Shown here piece after piece: positions 27,110-33,465 of a stretch of DNA of 42,702 bases. How positions within the stretch are numbered: the stretch's first letter is position 1; each line of letters opens with the position of its first letter. Made by a program: the position numbers and the translations under genes. The stretch comes from an uncultured Bacteroidia bacterium (GTDB lineage: Bacteria; Bacteroidota; Bacteroidia; Bacteroidales; Prolixibacteraceae): positions 1 through 42,702 of the forward strand of contig CAIUUO010000188.1 of NCBI GenBank assembly GCA_903902325.1, read 5' to 3'. The notes beneath the pieces are model-generated. The model saw nothing but the letters and a program-made list of their open reading frames with translations. It was not told the origin of the DNA and did no database searches.

Positions 27110-27185
27110 CTGTAGAGACAAGGCATGCCTTGTCTCCTCCACAACACAAATGAGCCCAGAGACAAGGCATGCCTTGTCTCTACAG
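27110..27185. repeat. REP-like pair of palindromes (pair D)
   Basis: A 22-bp perfect palindrome starting GAGACAAGG and ending CCTTGTCTC occurs at 27115-27136 and again at 27159-27180. With outer CTGTA and TACAG, the two copies form a 27-bp inverted repeat (27110-27136 and 27159-27185) with a 22-bp gap. The right copy supplies the TAG stop of the kinase gene. The arrangement recalls BIME/REP elements moved by RAYT transposases, but no RAYT gene is in view. Confidence 0.85.
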
Positions 27186-28277
27186 CGCACTGGCCACAAT
27201 TTGTTCCATGATTCCGGCATTTTCTTCTAAAACTTCCAGATACCTTACCTGCGAAAGTGTCCTGACCTTGTTGTGATCGGGGTAGGCTATTTTGTAGTAG
27301 GTATCTCCGTTGAGGTAATCTGTCAGGAACCTGATGGATTGTTCCCAAACCATATACCTACAGGAATATGCCAGGTTTTCTTTTTCGAGGGAAGTCAGAA
27401 ACCGATTACTTTCTGATAGATAGCCCTTCGAGTAAGCTTCATAATAGCCGGCATTGAAACTGATTTTGGATAAATCCGGTTCATCTTCCACCGCATTGTT
27501 CCCCAAGGTGCGGATGGCATCCCCGAAATCGAATAGAATGCTTCCCGGCATAACCGTATCGAGGTCAATCACACACAGTATCTGATCCTGCTCGTCGAAG
27601 AGAACATTGTTGATTTTTGTATCGTTGTGGGTAATGCGTAATGGCAGTGCGCCATTATCGAGCCATTCCTGAAGTTGGGTCATTTCGGCAGAACGTGCCA
27701 TTAATTTTGAAATTACGTCTGTCATTTCGTCAACTCTTCCGGCAGTGTTATTTTTTATCGACTGTTCAAATTGCCAGAAACGGAATTTCCCGTTGTGAAA
27801 ATTGGGAATGGTATCAATCAGGAGGCTACCGTCAAGATCGGACAGCTGGAGCTGAAAGTTCCCGAATGCCTTGCCCGCACTGTATGCCTGCTCAGGTTTT
27901 GTCACTTCTTCAATGCCGTATGAATCGCGGATGTAAAGAAAAAGCGTCCAGTAGTTGCCGGTACTGTCCAGCACATAGTACTCTCCGTCGGAAGCTTCCA
28001 GGTAGGTCATCACTTTCCTGTCGGTTTCAGACTCGCCTGCCGCCTCTAGGTTGGCGCGGATATGACCCGTTGCGAGGATGATGTTCTTTAGCATTCCGGG
28101 TACGTCCTTGAAAATCCGGTGGTTTTTACGCTGTAGGATAAAATCGGGCGTGTCTGCCCCTTCCGTTTGGATGAGGAACGTGTCGTTGATATGACCATGT
28201 CCAAAAGGCTTCCAACTTGAAACCTGTTCTTTACGGCCAAATGAATTGAATAATTGATTGATTTGTTGATCGTTCAT
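27180..28277 (-). CDS. APH-fold sugar kinase, N-acetylhexosamine-kinase-like
   Basis: A 365-residue phosphotransferase of the aminoglycoside/homoserine-kinase-II fold. Key sequence: HGHINDTFLI near the start, the catalytic loop ITHNDTKINNVLFD and the metal-binding IDLDTVMPGSILFDFGDAIR. The HNDTK and DLDTVMPG wording resembles N-acetylhexosamine 1-kinases (NahK), which phosphorylate GlcNAc or GalNAc at C1. The nucleotidyltransferase encoded upstream on the same strand fits this: kinase plus nucleotidyltransferase would turn a free sugar into a nucleotide sugar. Another choline/homoserine kinase-like role is possible. Its stop lies in the REP-like palindrome and its start is 4 nt from an octad array. 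Confidence 0.75.
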   Translation of the reverse strand: MNDQQINQLFNSFGRKEQVSSWKPFGHGHINDTFLIQTEGADTPDFILQRKNHRIFKDVPGMLKNIILATGHIRANLEAAGESETDRKVMTYLEASDGEYYVLDSTGNYWTLFLYIRDSYGIEEVTKPEQAYSAGKAFGNFQLQLSDLDGSLLIDTIPNFHNGKFRFWQFEQSIKNNTAGRVDEMTDVISKLMARSAEMTQLQEWLDNGALPLRITHNDTKINNVLFDEQDQILCVIDLDTVMPGSILFDFGDAIRTLGNNAVEDEPDLSKISFNAGYYEAYSKGYLSESNRFLTSLEKENLAYSCRYMVWEQSIRFLTDYLNGDTYYKIAYPDHNKVRTLSQVRYLEVLEENAGIMEQIVASAL

Positions 28278-28281
28278 TTTT

Positions 28282-28518
28282 TAATGTGCTAATGTGCTAA
28301 TATGCTAATGTGCTAATATGCTAATATGCTAATGTGCTAATGTGCTAATGTGCTAATGTGCTGATGTGCTAATGGGGATGTGCTCACATAAAAGTAATTT
28401 TGCTCTGAAGCATTTACGTCTTATTAGTAATTTAAACCAAGTACTGAATACTTTCAACAACTTTAGACATCAAATCGTAATTTATCAGCACATTAGCACA
28501 TTAGCACATTAGCATATC
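28282..28518. repeat. Inverted pair of octad arrays (pair E)
   Basis: Left array 28282-28377: twelve 8-bp units, mostly TAATGTGC with TAATATGC variants. Right array 28487-28518: three AGCACATT units and one AGCATATC, the reverse complement of the same unit. The loop between is about 109 bp without a gene. On the minus strand the right array starts 19 nt after the nucleotidyltransferase stop and the left array ends 4 nt before the kinase ATG. This is the only pair with an 8-bp period. Confidence 0.9.
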
Positions 28519-28537
28519 ATCACATTTTCTCCTCTCT

Positions 28538-29434
28538 TTACCACAGTTGCTCCGGGTAGACACCATCCGCGATAAGTTGTGCAATTCTTCCCTGAACAAT
28601 TGGTTTGTCTTCGATGTAGGTAACGCCGAACCAGGGAGAATCACATTCAATCACCTTGGTACGGATGTTCCCATTAACAATGTTGTCATTGATGAGAAGA
28701 GGGATGTAGTATTCTGATTTCAGTTCATGACCGCGATTTGTGAGAAATCCTGCGAAACCTTCCTTCAAATATCCAAATACGTTTGGTTTTAATCCCCAGA
28801 AATTCATGGAAACTGGGGTTTTAGGGTCCAGGGGATGGCGGCCATCTTCTTCGTAGAAAAAGATACCGTCGATTTCTCCCTTGATTTTTGTCCGTTCCAC
28901 AACCGTGGTAAGGTAACCGTTTGAATCTGTTTCGCAAACTCCCCTTGAGACGGTGCCATGATCAGAAAGTGTATTTTCAACATTGTACCCGATCATTGAA
29001 TATTCCGCAGGATCTGCTGAAGTGATGAGAAAGTCAGCCATTGCCTGATAGGCCTTCTTGCCGTAAAAATCATCCGCGTTGATGACCGCCATCGGTTCAT
29101 TGGCTACCCCGTCGGCCATCCATAAAGCGTGTGCGGTTCCCCAGGGCTTTTCTCTTTCAGGAGGAAGGGCAAATCCGGCAGGAAGCTTGTCCAATGCCTG
29201 GTAAACATATTCCACCTCGATGCGCCCTTTTAGCCTGGGATCAAAACGTGCCTTGAACGCGTCAGCAAAATCAGTCCGGATCACGAAGATTACCTTCCCG
29301 AATCCGGCACGGATGGCATCAAACAGCGAATAATCAATGATCGCTTCACCGTTTGGACCCACTTCGTCCATCTGTTTCAGACCACCATAGCGGCTGCCCA
29401 TGCCGGCCGCAAGTATAATAAGGGTTGGTTTCAT
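28538..29434 (-). CDS. Sugar-phosphate nucleotidyltransferase
   Basis: A 298-residue Rossmann-like GT-A nucleotidyltransferase. The N-terminus LIILAAGMGSRYGGLKQMDEVGPNG gives the nucleotide-binding GxGxR signature (with GLKQM in place of the more usual PK). Further marks are PWGTAHALWMA and NADDFYG, the metal-binding Asp pair. The family makes NDP-sugars from sugar 1-phosphates, and the kinase downstream would provide such a substrate. The exact sugar and nucleotide are not readable. It is in a minus-strand set with the gamma-CA-like gene upstream and the kinase downstream, with long repeat pairs in both gaps. Confidence 0.85.
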   Translation of the reverse strand: MKPTLIILAAGMGSRYGGLKQMDEVGPNGEAIIDYSLFDAIRAGFGKVIFVIRTDFADAFKARFDPRLKGRIEVEYVYQALDKLPAGFALPPEREKPWGTAHALWMADGVANEPMAVINADDFYGKKAYQAMADFLITSADPAEYSMIGYNVENTLSDHGTVSRGVCETDSNGYLTTVVERTKIKGEIDGIFFYEEDGRHPLDPKTPVSMNFWGLKPNVFGYLKEGFAGFLTNRGHELKSEYYIPLLINDNIVNGNIRTKVIECDSPWFGVTYIEDKPIVQGRIAQLIADGVYPEQLW

Positions 29435-29440
29435 GTTTTT

Positions 29441-29649
29441 TGAGTTATGAGTTATAAGGTATGAGTTATGAGTTATGAGTTATAAGTTTTGAGTTATGAG
29501 TAAATAGATTGGATGATGAATGATGAATGATAAATGATACAATGATAAATGATGAATTTCACCGGTCTCTTTGCTTGCATGTGTTCAAATAAGTGTGTCA
29601 TTTCTTTCTCTCATAACTTATAACTCATAACTCATAACTCATATCTCAT
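29441..29649. repeat. Inverted pair of TGAGTTA heptad arrays (pair F)
   Basis: Left array 29441-29503: nine 7-bp units, mainly TGAGTTA. Right array 29610-29649: CTCATAA-type units, the reverse complement. Between them at 29515-29557 is a third, different heptad array (GATGAAT, GATAAAT). The right array includes the last codons (Asp-Glu-Ile) and TGA stop of the gamma-CA-like gene; the left array ends 6 nt from the nucleotidyltransferase ATG. Confidence 0.9.
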
Positions 29650-30160
29650 CTTTGTACCAGCCCGAATAGGTGTTATAATTGCTGGCAATTCTGTTGATTT
29701 CCCCTTCGATGAGTTCAAGGCTGATCTCCTTAATTTTTCGGGCAGGCGATCCGGCAAAGACGGAACCTGACTCGACGACGGTACCTTTTGTGACAACAGC
29801 ACCAGCCGCAACGATGGAGTTGCTGTGGATCACGGCGTCATCCAGGACAACGGCATTCATGCCGATCAGAACATTGTCATGAATGGTGCATCCGTGCACG
29901 ATCGCACCATGGGCAATGGATACATTGTTGCCGATGTTGGTGGCTGATTTTTCGAAGGTACCGTGGATGACGGCATTATCCTGGATATTGACGTTGTTGC
30001 CAATTCGGATGTAGTTGACATCACCGCGCACAACTGCCCCGAACCAGACGCTGCAATTGTCGCCAAAGGTAGTATCTCCAATGATTACGGCATTGTCGGC
30101 CAGATAGCAGTTTTCGCCAAAACCTGGTGTTTTCCCCAGCAATGTTTTTATGATGGCCAT
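29639..30160 (-). CDS. Gamma-carbonic-anhydrase-like protein
   Basis: A 173-residue left-handed beta-helix protein. Hexapeptide repeats run through the whole chain (for example NAVIIGDTTFGDNCSVW and HDNVLIGMNAVVLDDAVI). His66, His84 and His89 occupy the positions of the three zinc ligands in gamma carbonic anhydrases (VIHGT and SIAHGAIVHG). It may hydrate CO2 or act like the related YrdA/PaaY proteins with thioesterase roles; the sequence does not decide this. It is divergent from korA with a 56-bp gap holding a -7 box for each direction. Its last three codons and stop fall in a heptad array. Confidence 0.85.
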   Translation of the reverse strand: MAIIKTLLGKTPGFGENCYLADNAVIIGDTTFGDNCSVWFGAVVRGDVNYIRIGNNVNIQDNAVIHGTFEKSATNIGNNVSIAHGAIVHGCTIHDNVLIGMNAVVLDDAVIHSNSIVAAGAVVTKGTVVESGSVFAGSPARKIKEISLELIEGEINRIASNYNTYSGWYKDEI

Positions 30161-30174
30161 TTTCTAAAAAAGGT

Positions 30175-30195
30175 TATTTTTGTGGATCAAAAGTA
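30175..30195. promoter_or_regulatory. Overlapping divergent -7 boxes between the gamma-CA-like gene and korA
   Basis: TATTTTTG at 30175-30182 points to korA, and TACTTTTG read on the minus strand at 30195-30188 points to the gamma-CA-like gene. The two boxes are 5 nt apart, so polymerases could not bind both at once. Neither has a clear -33 element. Confidence 0.45.
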
Positions 30196-30216
30196 GCAAA
30201 TAATTATTTGAACCAT

Positions 30217-32058
30217 ATGTCAATTGAAACAAAAGTAATTGAACTTGAAGAGGTGTCGATCAGGTTTTCGGGAGATTCGGGTGATGGTATGCAACTCACA
30301 GGAACACTGTTTTCCGATACATCCTCCCTTCTCGGGAATGACATCTCAACTTTTCCGGATTATCCCTCGGAGATTCGTGCTCCCCAGGGAACAGTGGCTG
30401 GCGTTTCCGGTTTCCAGATTCAGTTCGGAAATAAAAAGGTGAGCACGCCAGGCGATCTGGCGCATGTTCTGGTTGCCATGAATCCGGCTGCAGTAAAAGC
30501 CAATGCAAAATTCATGATGCCGGGAGGAACTATTTTTTATGATTCCGACAGTTTCAACCAAAAAAACTTCGAGAAAGCAAAGTTCAAAACGGAGGATCCA
30601 TTCACAGAGCTGAACCTTCTTGATTACAATAAGGTTCCGGTTCCCATCACCCAGCTCACCAGGGAGGCACTGAAGGACCTGGAGATAGACAACAAGAGTA
30701 TCCTCCGGAGTAAAAACATGTTCGCTTTGGGTTTGATATGCTGGGTGTTCAGTCGTCCGCTGGATTATATTGAAAAATATCTGACAAAGAAATTTGGCAA
30801 GAAGGAATTGGTACTTGAATCGAACCTGAGGGTGTTGCATGCAGGATACAATTATGCATGGAACCTGCAGCACATGACTCCGAGGTATGTGGTTCATCCG
30901 GCTCCCATCGAAAAAGGACTCTACCGCAATGTCAACGGAAACTACGCAACTGCATGGGGATTGCTTGCCGCTGCAGAAAAGGCCGGATTGGAGCTTTTTA
31001 TCGGTTCATATCCCATCACTCCTGCAACTGAAGTTTTGCAGGCTCTTGCCGAAAGAAAAGACCTGGGGGTAAAGAGTTTCCAGGCTGAGGATGAAATTGC
31101 AGGTATCTGCACCTCCATCGGAGCAGCCTTTGCTGGTGACCTGGCGGTTACTTCCACTTCAGGACCGGGTTTTGCCTTGAAATCTGAAGCACTTGGTTTG
31201 AGTGTAATGGCAGAATTGCCGCTTGTGGTCGTGAATGTGCAAAGGGGTGGCCCTTCAACGGGTCTCCCTACAAAAACGGAACAATCCGATTTGCTTCAGA
31301 CTTTATACGGAAGAAACGGCGAGAGTCCGGTGGTCGTTGTGGCCGCATCGACTCCTTCCGATTGTTTCCACTATGCCTATATGTCGGCAAAAATTGCACT
31401 GGAACGAATGGTTCCGGTTGTTTTGCTGACAGACGGATTCCTCGGTAATGGAACAGAACCCTGGAAAGTTCCCAAAATGGCAGAACTTCCTTCCATCACT
31501 CCCAGGATTGCCAAAGACGCTTCAAAATTCCAACCCTATCAGCGTGATCCGCAAACTTTGGCCCGTGAATGGGCATTCCCTGGTATGGATGGATTCCAGC
31601 ACCGTATTGGAGGTTTGGAGAAGGATCCGAGTGGAAACGTAAGCCACGATCCTGCCAATCACCAGTTAATGAGTGAAATCAGGAGAGACAAGGTCGACCG
31701 CGTGGTCGACATGATACCTGATCTTGAACTGCTGGGTGAAGATTCAGGAGATCTGCTTGTTGTCGGATGGGGTGGAACCCTCGGACACCTGGATACTGCC
31801 GTTCGTGAGATGCATGCCAATGGCACGAAATTGAGCCTGGCCCATTTCAATTACATAAAACCTCTGCCGGCAAATACTGCAGCAGTGTTCAGCAGGTTTA
31901 AAAACATCGTCGTATGCGAGTTAAATCTCGGACAGTTTGTGGGCTATCTGCGCGACAAACTGCCTGAATTCAAATATCATCAATTCAACAAAGTTCAGGG
32001 ACTTCCGTTTACGATCCATGAACTCAAGGATAATTTCTTAAAACTAATGGAGGAATAA
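30217..32058 (+). CDS. korA: 2-oxoacid:ferredoxin oxidoreductase, alpha (fused gamma-alpha) subunit
   Basis: A 613-residue protein. I start at ATG 30217 (MSIETKVIELEEVSIRF); a TTG three codons upstream is less likely. The N-terminal 190 residues are the gamma domain (FSGDSGDGMQLTG at the start), and the rest is the alpha pyrimidine-binding domain with SYPITPATEVLQ, AEDEIAGI and TSGPGFALKSE. Together with KorB it should oxidise 2-oxoglutarate (or another 2-oxoacid) to the acyl-CoA with reduction of ferredoxin. Bacteroidota commonly have this two-subunit form without a separate ferredoxin-like subunit. It is two nucleotides before korB. Confidence 0.93.
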   Translation: MSIETKVIELEEVSIRFSGDSGDGMQLTGTLFSDTSSLLGNDISTFPDYPSEIRAPQGTVAGVSGFQIQFGNKKVSTPGDLAHVLVAMNPAAVKANAKFMMPGGTIFYDSDSFNQKNFEKAKFKTEDPFTELNLLDYNKVPVPITQLTREALKDLEIDNKSILRSKNMFALGLICWVFSRPLDYIEKYLTKKFGKKELVLESNLRVLHAGYNYAWNLQHMTPRYVVHPAPIEKGLYRNVNGNYATAWGLLAAAEKAGLELFIGSYPITPATEVLQALAERKDLGVKSFQAEDEIAGICTSIGAAFAGDLAVTSTSGPGFALKSEALGLSVMAELPLVVVNVQRGGPSTGLPTKTEQSDLLQTLYGRNGESPVVVVAASTPSDCFHYAYMSAKIALERMVPVVLLTDGFLGNGTEPWKVPKMAELPSITPRIAKDASKFQPYQRDPQTLAREWAFPGMDGFQHRIGGLEKDPSGNVSHDPANHQLMSEIRRDKVDRVVDMIPDLELLGEDSGDLLVVGWGGTLGHLDTAVREMHANGTKLSLAHFNYIKPLPANTAAVFSRFKNIVVCELNLGQFVGYLRDKLPEFKYHQFNKVQGLPFTIHELKDNFLKLMEE

Positions 32059-32060
32059 CC

Positions 32061-33077
32061 ATGCCGGAAACATTGAACTATACACTCAAGGACTTTAAGA
32101 GTGAAAATGAGGTTAGATGGTGCCCGGGATGTGGCGACCACGCTGTATTGAATGGCATCCAGAAGGCCATGGCCAACCTGGGAATCCGGCATGAGGATTT
32201 TGCCGTTATTTCCGGAATCGGATGTTCTTCCCGTTTTCCCTATTACATGAGTACATTCGGGTTTCACACCATCCATGGCCGGGCTGCAGCAATTGCCTCC
32301 GGCGTTAAATGTGCCAATCCCAAACTGACGGTTTGGGAAATCACGGGTGACGGCGATGCGCTGGCCATTGGCGGAAATCACTTTATCCACTGCATCCGCA
32401 GGAACATCGACCTGAATATCATTCTTTTCAACAACAAAATTTACGGGTTGACGAAAGGACAGTATTCACCTACGACTGATCGCGGATTTGTGACCAAGAC
32501 TTCCCCGATGGGAACCATTGAAGATCCTTTCGTACCCGGAAGGCTGGTTCTTGGGGCAGGTGGAACTTTTTTTGCAAGGTGCGTTGACAACAACCTGAAG
32601 CATAGCCAGGAAGTTTTTGAAGAGGCTGCAAAATTCAAGGGAACCTCTGTTGTGGAGGTACTTCAGAATTGTGTCATCTTCAATGATGGCATTCATGAGG
32701 CGATCTCAGATCCAAAAACGAGGGAGGAACACCAGATCTTCCTGAAACATGGCGAGCCCATGATTTTCGGCAATGACCGCGACAAGGGTCTCATCCTGGA
32801 TAAAGGGAAACTGCGTGTCGTCAAAATTAGTGAAGGCGGCGTAAAACCTGAAGATATCCTGATCCACGATACAACCGATGAAGATGGGTTCCTGCATCAG
32901 TCGCTGATCAGCATGAAATTGCCTGACTTCCCGGTTGCCATGGGCGTTATCCGCGCTGTACCTTCGAAAGTTTACGATCAGGCCATGGAAGAGCAGATTG
33001 CAGAGGCAAAATCCAAATCCAGAATATCATCGGTAGACCAATTGTTGTCGAGCGGGAATACGTGGACGGTGGAGTAG
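32061..33077 (+). CDS. korB: 2-oxoacid:ferredoxin oxidoreductase, beta subunit
   Basis: A 338-residue thiamine diphosphate-binding subunit, partner of KorA. It has WCPGCGDHAVLNG (cysteines of the family's Fe-S binding site), SGIGCSSRFPYY, HTIHGRAAAIASG, the TPP motif GDGDALAIGGNHFIH and NNKIYGLTKGQ. The pair acts in the cytoplasm in the anaerobic TCA cycle; the substrate 2-oxoglutarate is the usual one for this form but 2-oxoisovalerate or pyruvate types are possible. The stop TAG at 33075-33077 directly precedes a 12-unit heptad array, and a strong terminator lies about 130 nt later. Confidence 0.93.
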   Translation: MPETLNYTLKDFKSENEVRWCPGCGDHAVLNGIQKAMANLGIRHEDFAVISGIGCSSRFPYYMSTFGFHTIHGRAAAIASGVKCANPKLTVWEITGDGDALAIGGNHFIHCIRRNIDLNIILFNNKIYGLTKGQYSPTTDRGFVTKTSPMGTIEDPFVPGRLVLGAGGTFFARCVDNNLKHSQEVFEEAAKFKGTSVVEVLQNCVIFNDGIHEAISDPKTREEHQIFLKHGEPMIFGNDRDKGLILDKGKLRVVKISEGGVKPEDILIHDTTDEDGFLHQSLISMKLPDFPVAMGVIRAVPSKVYDQAMEEQIAEAKSKSRISSVDQLLSSGNTWTVE

Positions 33078-33079
33078 GA

Positions 33080-33420
33080 GATATAAGATATAAGATATAA
33101 GATATAAGACATGAGATATGAGATATAAGACATGAGATATAAGACATGAGATAGGAGATATGAGATGATCTCAGCTTTACATCATCTCTGACTTCTGATA
33201 ATTAAATAGCAGCGGCTGCTTCATCAACGTGGAGCAGCCGCTTTCCTTTTATTGTAATATTATATCTGAATTTTAGGGTTGAATATGATGCACTTAAAAC
33301 CCATATCAGCATTCTCTCATATCTCATGTCTCATATCTCATGTCTCATATCTCATGTCTCATGTCTCATATCTCATGTCTCATGTCTCATATCTCATGTC
33401 TCATATCTCATGTCTCATGT
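33080..33420. repeat. Long inverted pair of GATATAA/GACATGA heptad arrays (pair G)
   Basis: Left array 33080-33163: twelve 7-bp units, GATATAA with GACATGA, GATATGA and GATAGGA variants. Right array 33316-33420: fifteen units of CTCATAT and CTCATGT, the reverse complement. The 152 bp between them hold a perfect 10-bp-stem terminator. The left array starts right after the korB stop, which itself resembles the TAGGA part of a variant unit. These are the longest arrays in the window. Confidence 0.9.
33211..33250 (+). terminator. Terminator after korAB
   Basis: A perfect 10-bp stem, AGCGGCTGCT (33211-33220) and AGCAGCCGCT (33233-33242), with a 12-nt loop, then TTCCTTTT. It ends the korAB transcript and lies inside the loop of repeat pair G. 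Confidence 0.8.
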
Positions 33421-33438
33421 CTCGTACTTTAAATCAGC

Positions 33439-33460
33439 AAAGGCCCCTTCCGGAGCCTTT
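33439..33460 (-). terminator. Candidate terminator of the Gfo/Idh/MocA gene
   Basis: Read on the minus strand: AAAGGC-TCC, a GGAA tetraloop and GGG-GCCTTT, giving nine pairs including one G-T. It starts 6 nt after the stop codon. The following T run is weak, so strength is uncertain. Confidence 0.5.
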
Positions 33461-33465
33461 GTCGA

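Noticed and set aside
27031-27348. Minus-strand frame across the REP-like palindromes
   Set aside because: It overlaps murI and the kinase gene in the wrong frame, and its ETRHALSLGS repeat comes from the palindromes.
28282-28377. Possible CRISPR array
   Set aside because: Units of 7-8 bp follow each other without spacers, and no cas genes are present. The same applies to the other arrays.
30346-30897. A 183-codon minus-strand frame inside korA
   Set aside because: Antisense to strongly conserved KorA sequence; composition is not protein-like.
32947-33147. A minus-strand frame SYISCLISHISCLISYILYL
   Set aside because: Same artefact from the left arm of the pair, plus sequence antisense to korB.
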